Of a DNA stretch of 64,000 nucleotides, positions 8,968 to 17,543 are shown piece after piece. The stretch covers positions 434,001 through 498,000 of the forward strand of contig NZ_WNZW01000002.1 in the NCBI RefSeq assembly GCF_009725165.1, written 5' to 3'. This stretch comes from Paenibacillus woosongensis (GTDB lineage: Bacteria; Bacillota; Bacilli; Paenibacillales; Paenibacillaceae). Position 1 is the stretch's first letter. The number at the start of each line of letters is the position of its first letter. The translations under genes and the position numbers were made by a program. The notes beneath the pieces are model-generated. The model had not been told where the DNA came from, did no database searches, and saw only the letters and a list, made by a program, of their open reading frames with translations.

Positions 8968-9678
8968 GTGGAACTATTTAGCGCTGCTTTTTTTATCGCT
9001 TTAATTAATATTATATTCATCGATCTAATTCTGGCTGGAGATAATGCCATCGTCATCGGCATGGCCGCCAGAAAGCTGCCCGCACATATCCAGAAGAAAG
9101 CTATCCTGCTAGGTACGGGCGGAGCGGTTCTGCTCAGAATCGCCGCGACGCTTGTTGTCGTATGGCTGCTCAATATTCCTTGGCTGCTTGCCATAGGCGG
9201 AGCTATGCTGGTTTACATTGCCTATAAGGTGCTGGTCGATGAGAGCGGCCATGAAACGATAGATGCGAAGGAATCCCTCTGGCCTGCAGTTAGGACCATC
9301 GTTATTGCCGATGCAGCGATGGGACTCGATAACGTGATCGCCGTTGCCGGAGCCTCTCAGCGGCATATGATTCTTGTCGTCCTCGGCCTGCTGATCAGCG
9401 TCCCGATCGTCATTTGGGGCAGCACACTTTTCATCAAGCTGTTAGGACGTTTCCCTTGGATAGCTTATGTGGGCTCTGCCGTACTCGCCTATACCGCTTC
9501 CCATATGATCACGGAAGAGCCGCGTTTAGCGCCGTTCTTTGCGGACAAGCCCGTGGTTAAATATGTGTTTATTATCCTGACGATTCTAGGCGTGCTTGGC
9601 GCCGGCTATGCAGCAAAACAAAGACAGCGGCGGCGTGAGCAGAACAATAAGCGCCCCTCGCGTCATGCTACACGCTAA
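8968..9678 (+). CDS. TerC family integral membrane protein (copy 2)
   Basis: The 236-residue protein is a paralogue of the neighbouring TerC. It has 'IDLILAGDNAIVIGMAARKLP' and 'IADAAMGLDNVIAVAGASQ', about seven membrane helices, and a basic C-terminal tail (KQRQRRREQ). The start is uncertain. GTG at 8968 gives the family-like N-terminus 'MELFSAAFFIALI' with GGAAGAAG eight bases upstream. The ATG at 8950 and GTG at 8932 are also in frame but lack ribosome-binding sites. Likely role: cation (probably manganese) export or metallation of exported proteins, inferred from family only. Confidence 0.85.
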   Translation: MELFSAAFFIALINIIFIDLILAGDNAIVIGMAARKLPAHIQKKAILLGTGGAVLLRIAATLVVVWLLNIPWLLAIGGAMLVYIAYKVLVDESGHETIDAKESLWPAVRTIVIADAAMGLDNVIAVAGASQRHMILVVLGLLISVPIVIWGSTLFIKLLGRFPWIAYVGSAVLAYTASHMITEEPRLAPFFADKPVVKYVFIILTILGVLGAGYAAKQRQRRREQNNKRPSRHATR

Positions 9679-9690
9679 TCTGGGATGACA

Positions 9691-9736
9691 AACAACAAGG
9701 CTGCCTCACCATATTAGTGAGGCAGCCTTGTTGTTT
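9691..9736. terminator. Strong bidirectional terminator between terC and thiI
   Basis: A near-perfect 18-19 bp stem (AACAACAAGGCTGCCTCAC with its complement, 7-base loop at 9710-9716) lies between the convergent terC and thiI genes. T-rich sequence follows on both strands. Confidence 0.9.
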
Positions 9737-9776
9737 ATTCCGGAGCTATAACGAGTTGCGCCTAACCTTTACCCTC

Positions 9777-11012
9777 CTAAAACCACTTATCCTGTGCAAC
9801 CGGTTCCCCTTGCGATCTTCTAATGACGGTTTCACCCGGTTTGATCAAGATCGTCTCGGTCTTGCTGACCGCTTCTTTAATTTGCTCATCCAGTTGAGGC
9901 AGGGATGCCTCGATTTTCTCGATGATATGCAAATTCGGGTTCGTCGATGGTGACTTCGGTACAAACAGGGTACAGCAATCTTCATAAGGCAGGATAGATA
10001 ATTCATAAGTGCCAATTTGCTGCGCCAAACCGATAATTTCCTCTTTGTCGGTTGTCACTAACGGCCGAAGAATCGGCAGAGACGTAACCTTTCCGATAAC
10101 GTTCATGCTGGCCAGCGTCTGGCTGGCAACCTGTCCGAGACTATCCCCTGTAACCAGGGCGAGCGCGCCGTTTCGCTCGGCCAGATTGGTAGCGATTCGC
10201 AGCATCGCCCGGCGCATGAGCGTAATCATGACGTTCTCATGATTGCCTCCGGCGAGCGTGGTCTGAATCTCTGTGAACGGAACGAGATGAAGCTTGATTT
10301 TTCCGTAAAATCCGGACAGCACCTGAGCGAGATCGATAACCTTCTCCTCTGCCTTTTTGCTCGTATAAGGATAACTATGAAAATGCACGCATTCGATTTC
10401 CAATCCCCGGCGCATCGCAGCCCATCCGGCAACCGGGCTGTCGATGCCGCCGGACAGCAGAAGCATCGCTTTCCCGTTCGTACCTCGCGGAAACCCGCCC
10501 GCGGCCGGCACGACCTCGGAGAACAGGTAAGCCCCCTGCTCGCGGACCTCGATCCGAAGCTCGATTTCTGGATGGCGCACATCGACTTTTAAATAAGAGC
10601 ACGATTTCAGGATCGGCGAACTGATGATTTGGTTCATTTCCTGAGAAGATACAGGGAACTTCTTCCATACTCTTCTTGCATTGACTTTAAAGGTCGTTTC
10701 CCTGACGATATTCATGCTCTCGATGAAGCTGATTGCCTGAGTAATAATCTCATCGATCTCGGGTGCCGCTACCTTGACTGGACTAATCGACGTAACGCCG
10801 AATACATTTTTCAAAACCTCGATAATTGGAGCTGCAGGCTCTCCGTTCAAAACGACATAGATCCGCCCGTATTCCTTCTTGATTTCGGTCGCCGGGTAAA
10901 TCTGCAGTAAATCTTGAACATGAGCTAAAGCAGCTTTTTCAAAACGAGAACGATTTCTGCCCTTAACGGTAATTTCCCCGAAACGAAGCAGAAGCATATC
11001 ATATTGCAGCAT
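9777..11012 (-). CDS. thiI: tRNA 4-thiouridine sulfurtransferase ThiI
   Basis: The 411-residue enzyme adenylates and thiolates U8 of tRNA. It has an N-terminal ferredoxin-like part, a THUMP domain (about 60-165), and a PP-loop ATPase domain with 'LLSGGIDSPVAGW' near residue 185. The conserved 'EDCCTLFVPKSP' lies near residue 345. The C-terminal rhodanese domain of the enterobacterial enzyme is missing, as is normal in Bacillus, so sulfur must come directly from the adjacent cysteine desulfurase. The ATG at 11012 follows the desulfurase stop after a single base (TAAAATG), indicating translational coupling. Confidence 0.96.
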   Translation of the reverse strand: MLQYDMLLLRFGEITVKGRNRSRFEKAALAHVQDLLQIYPATEIKKEYGRIYVVLNGEPAAPIIEVLKNVFGVTSISPVKVAAPEIDEIITQAISFIESMNIVRETTFKVNARRVWKKFPVSSQEMNQIISSPILKSCSYLKVDVRHPEIELRIEVREQGAYLFSEVVPAAGGFPRGTNGKAMLLLSGGIDSPVAGWAAMRRGLEIECVHFHSYPYTSKKAEEKVIDLAQVLSGFYGKIKLHLVPFTEIQTTLAGGNHENVMITLMRRAMLRIATNLAERNGALALVTGDSLGQVASQTLASMNVIGKVTSLPILRPLVTTDKEEIIGLAQQIGTYELSILPYEDCCTLFVPKSPSTNPNLHIIEKIEASLPQLDEQIKEAVSKTETILIKPGETVIRRSQGEPVAQDKWF

Positions 11013-11013
11013 T

Positions 11014-12165
11014 TTATCTGTTTCCACCTTTCACGATCTGCAGGCGCTCCATCATGCGCGTGACAGCGCCCAGCAATTGTCTGACATCCTCTTCGGTATG
11101 CTCATCTCCCAAGCTGACGCGGATCCCCGACAAAGCGCAATCCTTCTCTTTCTGCATAGCAAGCAGGACGCGGCTTGGTTCGCTTCGTTTAGAGGAGCAG
11201 GCAGACTGCGTAGAGACCAGGAAGCCCTCCTCCTCAAGCATATGAAGCATCGCCTCGGCCTTCATTCCCGGATAGGAGAAATGCACGATATGCGGCGCTC
11301 CATCGGGGCTGGAATTGACCACAAGGCCAGGCAAGCCTGCCAGTCCTTCATGGAGTTCGCGGCTCAGCTTGGACCAGTGCGAAGCAAGAGCAGGTTGGCG
11401 TTCCGCCGCCATTCTCATCGCCTTCGTCATACCAACAATGTACGGAATGTTCTCAGTACCGGAGCGCAGCCCTCCTTCTTGCCCACCGCCTGTCAGCAGC
11501 TGTGTCAGATGCACTCCTTCCCTGACATACAGGAGTCCGGTTCCTTTAGGTCCGCGGAATTTATGAGCCGATAAACTATACAGGTCAATCCTGCTGTCCC
11601 GAATGGACAGCGGCAGCTTGCCGAATCCTTGAACGCCGTCAACATGGAAGAGAACCCGGGGATGACGATTCTTCAAAGCTCTGCCGATTTCAGCGATTGG
11701 CTGAACCGCCCCAACCTCGTTATTGACATGCATGACGGACACAAGCACCGTGTTATCTGTTACCGCTGCTAGGACATCCTCGACCCGTACAGCACCGTTG
11801 GCCTGTACCGGCACATAAGTCACCTCGCACCCCTGCTGTTCTAGATGTCTGCAGGTCTCATATACGGAAGCATGCTCTACCGTGGTTGTCACGATATGAT
11901 TTCCACGCTGGCGGTACCTGGCCATCGCGCCCCTGATTGCCAAATTGTTGCTCTCCGTGGCTCCCGACGTAAACACGATTTCCCCCGGATTAACCTGAAG
12001 CGCATGCGCGCACACTTCTCTGGCTTTGGACAACAGCTTCCCGCTGTCTTCTCCCATACGATGCAAGGAGGACGGGTTCCCAAAGTGTTGGGCCATCACT
12101 TCTCCAACGGTACGAATAACGTCTTCATAGGGCGGCGTAGTAGCTGCGTGATCAAAATACTTCAT
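11014..12165 (-). CDS. Cysteine desulfurase (NifS/IscS family), ThiI partner
   Basis: The 383-residue PLP enzyme has 'FDHAATTPP' at the N-terminus, 'TSGATESNNLAI', 'HVNNEVGAVQPI', the PLP-lysine motif 'SLSAHKFRGPKGTG' (about 200) and the mobile catalytic cysteine in 'STQSACSSKRSEPS' (about 322). It removes sulfur from cysteine and passes a persulfide to ThiI. It corresponds to B. subtilis NifZ, which also pairs with ThiI. The ATG at 12165 follows AGGGGGGATGAA. It is the first gene of a two-gene operon. Confidence 0.94.
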   Translation of the reverse strand: MKYFDHAATTPPYEDVIRTVGEVMAQHFGNPSSLHRMGEDSGKLLSKAREVCAHALQVNPGEIVFTSGATESNNLAIRGAMARYRQRGNHIVTTTVEHASVYETCRHLEQQGCEVTYVPVQANGAVRVEDVLAAVTDNTVLVSVMHVNNEVGAVQPIAEIGRALKNRHPRVLFHVDGVQGFGKLPLSIRDSRIDLYSLSAHKFRGPKGTGLLYVREGVHLTQLLTGGGQEGGLRSGTENIPYIVGMTKAMRMAAERQPALASHWSKLSRELHEGLAGLPGLVVNSSPDGAPHIVHFSYPGMKAEAMLHMLEEEGFLVSTQSACSSKRSEPSRVLLAMQKEKDCALSGIRVSLGDEHTEEDVRQLLGAVTRMMERLQIVKGGNR

Positions 12166-12339
12166 TTCATCCCCCCTAATGAACAATATAATCCTTGTCT
12201 ATTGTAACGGATTCCTAACGATATCGTCATTGTCAAAAAAAAGACCAAATGGGAAATCGCAGCGAATCAGCGCTTTCTCAAATGATCTCTGACTTCTTGC
12301 TATAACGAATATAAGCCCAGCCACCTTGCTAGCAAGCCG

Positions 12340-13083
12340 CTAAGCCTGATACTTCAATTGAGCAGTTTCAATCTTTCTAATATAATTCTGCGTTTCCTTC
12401 GGGAGCAAATGCAGCTTCTCCATCAATTCCTGGTCATTGCTGATACCAAGCCGCTGGACACGCCCAGGTCCTGCATTATAAGCAGCCAACGCTGTCTTTA
12501 CACCGCCGAAACGCTGAAGCTGATATGACAGGTAGCGCGTGCCTCCGTCAATATTCTGGGCAGGATCAAACGGGTTGCTTACGCCCAATCCTTTAGCTGT
12601 TCCATCCATGAGCTGCATCAGCCCTTTCGCTCCCGCTGAGGATACCGCATTGGCATTAAAGGAGGATTCGGTCTCAATGACAGCCTTAATCAAGCTCTCC
12701 GCTACACCGTAAGCCCGGCTGGCACGGCTGACGAGCTCGTCGATATCCCTTCCCGCGCCTGTTGGTGCCGATAAACCCGAAATTGGATTAGAAGCTTCAA
12801 CCGGAAGCGATGCCATGTCCGCATCACTGTATGTAGTTTGCCCGACAAAATACCATAAGGCATCCTCTAGAGTACCAGGCAGCATCCCGCCGGCAGCAGG
12901 CAAGCCGCCCTGCGGCAATGTCTGCTCTTGTCCTTCCGCCACCATTAATTCTTTCAGCAATATATCGAATAAAGAACCTTCACTTCCGGAAGAGGTTCTT
13001 TGAACAGAAGTGCCTTGTAGGTCGATATCATTCATCATTTGGAGCTGAATCAGCTGTCCCATCGTACGCGTATCGATTTCCAT
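12340..13083 (-). CDS. Lytic transglycosylase, SLT domain
   Basis: The 247-residue protein has a C-terminal SLT domain from about residue 125. The catalytic glutamate is in 'AVIETESSFNANAVSSAGAKGLMQLM' (about 138), and 'ALAAYNAGPGRVQRLG' and 'ETQNYIRKI' are typical of the Slt70/MltC-like fold. These enzymes cleave the MurNAc-GlcNAc bond of peptidoglycan, forming an anhydro end. The N-terminal 120 residues are low in complexity, and I see no clear signal peptide, a feature also reported for Bacillus CwlQ/YjbJ relatives. Start ATG 13083 has AGGAG about eleven bases upstream. Confidence 0.87.
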   Translation of the reverse strand: MEIDTRTMGQLIQLQMMNDIDLQGTSVQRTSSGSEGSLFDILLKELMVAEGQEQTLPQGGLPAAGGMLPGTLEDALWYFVGQTTYSDADMASLPVEASNPISGLSAPTGAGRDIDELVSRASRAYGVAESLIKAVIETESSFNANAVSSAGAKGLMQLMDGTAKGLGVSNPFDPAQNIDGGTRYLSYQLQRFGGVKTALAAYNAGPGRVQRLGISNDQELMEKLHLLPKETQNYIRKIETAQLKYQA

Positions 13084-13185
13084 CTCGTTCTTAACTCCTC
13101 TTTCTCCCCATGGAATGCTATATCCTATATTTTACACTTGAAATCCGACAATAACCACCTTTTTTCGAAAAATTATTTCGTTTAC

Positions 13186-13219
13186 GCGAAAAGACCTTCG
13201 TCTGAATAGACGAAGGTCT
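13186..13219 (-). terminator. Terminator after the 132-residue membrane-protein gene
   Basis: A perfect 12-bp stem, AGACCTTCGTCT with AGACGAAGGTCT and a four-base loop (13192-13219), is followed on the minus strand by TTTTCG. Confidence 0.85.
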
Positions 13220-13243
13220 GTGCCAATACGGAGAAAACTGAAA

Positions 13244-13642
13244 TTAACGAGTAAAAGGAATCAAAAAGAAATAGCTGAGCGTAGCGATAGCGCCGAGACC
13301 GATCGCCCAGGCTCCTGAGGTTTTGCTTCCCTGGCTGTAGGCGTAAAATCCCATAATCGCGGCAAGGGGCCCGAGCACAATTGACCAAACAAATAAAGAA
13401 GCGATTCCTAAACCTACGCCAACATAGCCAACGGTACGGCCTGCCGTTCCGGTGTCTGCCGCTGCATCGTCCTGGTTCGCTTCACGGTCTGTCCGGGAGC
13501 TTTCGTACGTTCTTGTCGGAGCAACCTCGGCGGAATATTCCTCCTCGTGTGTTCGGCGAGGATAGTCCACCCGCTTCGGATCGCCCGTCAGTTCTTCATC
13601 ATCAAGGATATTCTCCACATAATCCTTATTCTCATCCGTCAT
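13244..13642 (-). CDS. Small acidic-headed membrane protein (DUF4190-like)
   Basis: The 132-residue protein has a very acidic, hydrophilic first half (residues 1-70, rich in Glu, Asp, Thr, Arg). Two Gly/Ala-rich membrane helices follow (about 73-95 and 108-128), resembling DUF4190-type proteins with their 'GIASLFVW...GPLAAIMGFYAYSQG' layout. The ATG at 13642 has GGAGG eight bases upstream; an in-frame TTG further up abuts that site. Function unknown. Confidence 0.7.
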   Translation of the reverse strand: MTDENKDYVENILDDEELTGDPKRVDYPRRTHEEEYSAEVAPTRTYESSRTDREANQDDAAADTGTAGRTVGYVGVGLGIASLFVWSIVLGPLAAIMGFYAYSQGSKTSGAWAIGLGAIATLSYFFLIPFTR

Positions 13643-13682
13643 CTTCTGCACCTCCAAAAGTTATTATGATTTGCTTACCTTG

Positions 13683-13910
13683 TTACGATGATTTCGGCTT
13701 AAACGTATGACAGCATGTAGCGGCGGATGAACTTGCGGTATCCTTATGCTCGCTATCAAAAGCTTCGCCTGCGAATTCCGCATTATATTTGCGGTCTGCA
13801 TGCTTGTCGATATCGATCATGATCAGATCCGCATTGCAATAATTCTGCTCCCCCCAATAAGCGCAATTCGATACGCTGCATCTGACAATTGGTTTATTTT
13901 CATTTGGCAT
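13683..13910 (-). CDS. DUF1540 cysteine-containing small protein
   Basis: The 75-residue protein has the DUF1540 pattern 'VRCSVSNCAYWGEQNYCNAD' with a Cys cluster near the N-terminus and a terminal 'TCCHTF'. The cysteines suggest metal binding, common in this family of Firmicute proteins of unknown role. Start ATG at 13910 has GAGGTGA six bases upstream. Confidence 0.85.
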   Translation of the reverse strand: MPNENKPIVRCSVSNCAYWGEQNYCNADLIMIDIDKHADRKYNAEFAGEAFDSEHKDTASSSAATCCHTFKPKSS

Positions 13911-14056
13911 ATTGATCACCTCGCATACATTTTCCCCCGACAGTATGCCGGATATGCGGCCGAATTAATGTCAAATCGATACAGAAGCTCAGGAATAAAA
14001 TGAAGGCAAAATCCTCAACCTACAGTTACATGAAACTACAGCAGGAGGGATGATCC

Positions 14057-15982
14057 ATGAAATGGGGCAGATGGGTCGCTATTGGAGTGTCCGGTGTGGC
14101 AGCCATCACGGTCTTGACGTTGTTGCCGCAGTTTAACATTAGTCCACAGCCGCAAGCAGGGCAGCAGCGGACAAAACAGCAAATTATGCAAAATACGAAG
14201 CAGAAAGAGGTGCCCAGGCCCGCTGAAGAGAAGCAATTGAAGCAGTTGATGCTGCGCCGGGACGTCACAGCAACAGAAAGGCTGGCCAGACTTGATGCCA
14301 AAAGACATTTACAGGCGCTGGCTGAAGGTATCAAGGATTCCTCGTTATCAAAGCTGTCCACCGATATCCGGGAACTGCAAAAAGGGCATAAGCAGTTTCG
14401 TTCGATTATGCTGTACAGTTCTACGGGAAAGGATAAGCATTTCCGCGGCAGCAATGAACGAACCGCCCCAGATGTACAAGAACAGACAAATTACTATGTC
14501 GCCCTGGCGCGAAAAGCACTACGCAAATCTGAGCCCTATGAATCGCCAGTTTTTCCGGAAAAGAATCCGCATTTTTTTGTCATTGCCGAGCCTTCCAGAC
14601 ATAACAAAGATGGAATCATCGCCGTCATGGATACCCACATTCTAAGACGCGTCAAAGAGCATCAAGACAAAAATCTGCGCTTGATCCCTTATCCGAAGGA
14701 GGGCAAATACAAAATCGAATCGGTGCATACCGACACCCTTAAGGACCTTACTGTCAAAACCGGGCATGACAATGAAAAAGCAAGCCATTTTTATGAAAAT
14801 GAAATCGTCGTGACCTTTAAAGAGCCTCCGTCCGACCAACAGCTCGCCCAAATCCAGAAGGATATTAAAGCAAAACATACGAATAAGCCGCGGTCGATTC
14901 GCAACACCTATATTTTTCAATCGGATAGCATGAGCATGGACGAGCTGAAAAAATATTTTGTCCAGAAATGGCGCCCGGCCTTTATCGAGCCGCATTATTT
15001 GTATATGACGAATGAAACAGCGCCCGCGGCCGATTCGCCGGAAATTCCTAATGATTTGCTGTTTTCCGAATACCAGTGGAATTTGCCCATCATCGAAACG
15101 AACCGGGGCTGGAAATTATCTAAGGGCAGCAATGACGTCATCGTTGGAGTTGTCGACACCGGCGTGGATCTGTATCACCCTGATCTGGAGGGACGGCTGC
15201 TGAAGGGATATAATGTCATCGATCCCGACAAGGATCCTACGGACGATGTAGGGCACGGCACGCATGTCGCCGGCATCATTTCGGCCAACGTAAACAACAA
15301 TGAGGGCATCGCCGGAATGACGTGGGGCGGCAAAATATTGCCGGTTAAGGCGCTGGATCAGTCCGGCTCGGGTACGACCTACTCCGTTGCCCAGGGCATT
15401 ATATGGGCTGTGGACAACGGGGCTAAAGTTATCAACATGAGCCTTGGCAACTACGCGGATGCCCAATTTCTGCATGAAGCCATCAAGTATGCCTTCGACA
15501 AGGACGTCGTTCTGGTCGCGGCCACCGGCAATGACAATACGGAGCGGCCGGGATATCCGGCAGCATATCCCGAAGTGCTGTCCGTGTCGGCTACCGACAA
15601 CAACTTAAAGAAAGCGTCGTTCTCCAATTACGGCGACTATGTTGACGTAGTTGCTCCCGGCGAAAGCATTGCCAGCACGTATCCCGATAACCAGTACGCC
15701 GCATTGTCGGGCACCTCGATGGCTAGTCCGCATGTGGCCGCGCTTGCCGCTTTGATACGATCCATCAATCCGGATCTGAAAAATACGGAGGTCATGGACA
15801 TTATCCGCAGCAACGTCATCGATCTCGGCGATCCCGGCCATGACAATATGTACGGATATGGACAAATCGACGTGTTCGCGGCGCTGGAAGCCGCCGGAGC
15901 CAGCGGGGCTCCGCTGCAGCTGTGGCCCCAGCATATCGACCAGAAGCTGAAGCGGCTGCTGGATGATACTCTGCAGCGCTAA
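14057..15982 (+). CDS. Subtilisin-like serine protease (S8 family), exported
   Basis: The 641-residue protein begins with a signal or anchor segment (residues 4-25). A long Lys/Gln-rich N-terminal region (about 30-340) includes an inhibitor-like propeptide: 'EIVVTFKEPPSDQQLAQIQ'. The S8 catalytic domain follows, with Asp in 'VGVVDTGVDLYHPDLEG' (about 366), His in 'GHGTHVAGII' (about 402) and Ser in 'GTSMASPHVAAL' (about 554). All three catalytic residues are present, so it should be active outside the membrane. The protein ends soon after the catalytic domain with no sorting signal. Start ATG has GGAGGGATGATCC just upstream, and it is transcribed divergently from the DUF1540 gene. Target proteins unknown. 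Confidence 0.95.
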   Translation: MKWGRWVAIGVSGVAAITVLTLLPQFNISPQPQAGQQRTKQQIMQNTKQKEVPRPAEEKQLKQLMLRRDVTATERLARLDAKRHLQALAEGIKDSSLSKLSTDIRELQKGHKQFRSIMLYSSTGKDKHFRGSNERTAPDVQEQTNYYVALARKALRKSEPYESPVFPEKNPHFFVIAEPSRHNKDGIIAVMDTHILRRVKEHQDKNLRLIPYPKEGKYKIESVHTDTLKDLTVKTGHDNEKASHFYENEIVVTFKEPPSDQQLAQIQKDIKAKHTNKPRSIRNTYIFQSDSMSMDELKKYFVQKWRPAFIEPHYLYMTNETAPAADSPEIPNDLLFSEYQWNLPIIETNRGWKLSKGSNDVIVGVVDTGVDLYHPDLEGRLLKGYNVIDPDKDPTDDVGHGTHVAGIISANVNNNEGIAGMTWGGKILPVKALDQSGSGTTYSVAQGIIWAVDNGAKVINMSLGNYADAQFLHEAIKYAFDKDVVLVAATGNDNTERPGYPAAYPEVLSVSATDNNLKKASFSNYGDYVDVVAPGESIASTYPDNQYAALSGTSMASPHVAALAALIRSINPDLKNTEVMDIIRSNVIDLGDPGHDNMYGYGQIDVFAALEAAGASGAPLQLWPQHIDQKLKRLLDDTLQR

Positions 15983-16022
15983 GTCACGAATTCTGGAGTT
16001 GCATGTTTATAAAATATAAATA

Positions 16023-16065
16023 AAATGCCCGTTACCCAGTATGCTGTATGGAGTTACGGGCATTT
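16023..16065 (+). terminator. Terminator after the S8 protease gene
   Basis: The hairpin arms AAATGCCCGT and ACGGGCATTT are separated by about 23 bases and followed by TTTCTCTG. It marks the left limit of the AT-rich islet. Confidence 0.75.
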
Positions 16066-16183
16066 CTCTGTAAATACATTCACATTTAATTCACCTATCA
16101 CCCAGAAATTTAGGAATTCATTTTTATCGCACTTGTAAACAATAATATAAATTGTAATTTTATTGGTTAAAAGACATTTTTTA

Positions 16184-16212
16184 TTGACGAAGATAATCTT
16201 CTGACTTATAAT
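16184..16212 (+). promoter_or_regulatory. Canonical sigma-A promoter of the orphan gene at 16247
   Basis: TTGACG (16184-16189), a 17-base spacer and a perfect TATAAT (16207-16212) lie 35 bases before the start codon. AGAAGGAGG follows at 16228-16236. The gene therefore looks equipped for strong expression. Confidence 0.8.
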
Positions 16213-16246
16213 ACAATGCAATTATCCAGAAGGAGGTTATATCTAA

Positions 16247-17275
16247 GTGAGGAAAGTCCTTGATGTCGAAAAACCTACTGTTGCAGTTTATAAAAGATAC
16301 TCGCATTTTCTAGCAATTATGGAGAAGGATAAAGAAGCTTTAGGCTGGGTCATTAATCATTTTCTTCAATTACAGACGGAGAGACCAATAGAAGAGGACG
16401 TACATTGGCTAAGCTTTTACACTGGTCATAATTTATTGGCTCGGCATTGCAATAATCCATTCTTATATATTCAAGAAATAGAGACTAGGCTGGTGTCTTC
16501 CCTAACAGACTTAGCCCAATTTATTATCAATTGTATTAATAATGATCAATTCGTTTACATAAACTGCAACTCTTATTACATACCTAACTCTAGATCTTAC
16601 TTAAAACACCATAGGCGCAGCCAAATATTAGTTACCGGATATCATTTGGAAGAGGGGCTCATCTATTATATGGACTACTCCTTAAGAGATCGATATGAAT
16701 TGCTTTCATTGCCGATCTCCGACTTTACCGATGCTGCTATGCAAGGATTTGTTGGTGAACCGAACAACAGGGCTAAAATTCTCGTTATAGAACGGGAGAA
16801 GGACGTAAAGTACCAATTTAATATCCGGTTAGCTTATAATTTGCTCGATGATTATTTGCATGCCCGTAATACATACGAGAGGTTTTCTGTTTTTCCAAAA
16901 CCACGGGATCATGCGTTATTTGGGATGGACATATACAATGATTTTTCCAGATTCATAGAACTTATCGGGGAAAACAATACCGAAGTAGACCAAACTATTC
17001 TGCCGTATCAAGTTTTGATGGAGCACAAACGTTGTTTATTACTGCTTATACAATATTTAACCGAGCATTCCTATATCGAACACTCAGACGATCTTATACT
17101 GGCTTTTGCAAAAATAGATGAGAAAGCTCGTATTTTAAGAAACATCTACATTAAATATCATCTGAGCAAGGATATATCGTTGAAAAAACGGCTGCTTCTT
17201 CATCTTTACGAAATAAAAAATATGGAGCTAGACTACATTCCGAAATTAATAACTATTCTCGAGAAAAGAATTTAA
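16247..17275 (+). CDS. Orphan protein in an AT-rich islet, possibly BtrH/C39-peptidase-like
   Basis: I do not recognise this 342-residue protein with confidence. It has no signal peptide or membrane helix. Residues about 105-150 ('VYINCNSYYIPNS', 'ILVTGYH', 'LIYYMDYS') recall the strand pattern of butirosin BtrH-type and C39 peptidase-like domains found beside peptide or NRPS clusters. Those proteins have a His before the 'ilvyGyd' strand; here the spot reads RSQILVTGY, so a catalytic His may be missing. The C-terminal third is Leu/Lys/Glu-rich and helical. Base composition is far more AT-rich than in neighbouring genes, suggesting acquisition. It starts at a GTG with a strong ribosome-binding site and a consensus promoter. 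Confidence 0.55.
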   Translation: MRKVLDVEKPTVAVYKRYSHFLAIMEKDKEALGWVINHFLQLQTERPIEEDVHWLSFYTGHNLLARHCNNPFLYIQEIETRLVSSLTDLAQFIINCINNDQFVYINCNSYYIPNSRSYLKHHRRSQILVTGYHLEEGLIYYMDYSLRDRYELLSLPISDFTDAAMQGFVGEPNNRAKILVIEREKDVKYQFNIRLAYNLLDDYLHARNTYERFSVFPKPRDHALFGMDIYNDFSRFIELIGENNTEVDQTILPYQVLMEHKRCLLLLIQYLTEHSYIEHSDDLILAFAKIDEKARILRNIYIKYHLSKDISLKKRLLLHLYEIKNMELDYIPKLITILEKRI

Positions 17276-17376
17276 TGAACGATTAAATTGAAAGGGCTTA
17301 CAGGGAAAAGGTTCGCAGTGCCTCAAGGTAAACCGTGCCCCGAGAAGTTATTACGACATCGCATCATGTACATTAA

Positions 17377-17412
17377 AGAAGATGACTCCTAACAGTTTAG
17401 GAGTCATCTTCT
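17377..17412. terminator. Long perfect hairpin, likely bidirectional terminator
   Basis: A perfect 16-bp stem (AGAAGATGACTCCTAA with its complement) has a 4-base loop. It lies between the orphan gene and the 3' side of rnpB, which converge on it. Only a short TTTAA follows on the minus side; on the plus side the T-run starts twelve bases later. Confidence 0.7.
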
Positions 17413-17445
17413 AACAGCATAGTGTTTTTTTATTAACCGACCACA

Positions 17446-17526
17446 TTAAGAACCACAGCTCCAAGGCCAGGCCCAGTGATCTACTTCAATTGGATTTAAA
17501 ATTGGAACAGCGCTAGGACCGTTCAT
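17446..17526 (-). CDS. Tiny peptide-like ORF (26 codons) just after rnpB, uncertain
   Basis: A frame beginning at an ATG at 17526, or continuing open into the rnpB 3' end, closes with a striking end: IEVDHWAWPWSCGS. Three tryptophans, a single cysteine and two prolines in the last eleven residues look more like a peptide product or RiPP core than chance. However, there is no ribosome-binding site before the ATG. It may be the surviving 3' end of a gene whose start was lost next to rnpB, or a coincidence. Confidence 0.25.
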   Translation of the reverse strand: MNGPSAVPILNPIEVDHWAWPWSCGS

Positions 17527-17543
17527 AAAAACTTGTTGCAGTG

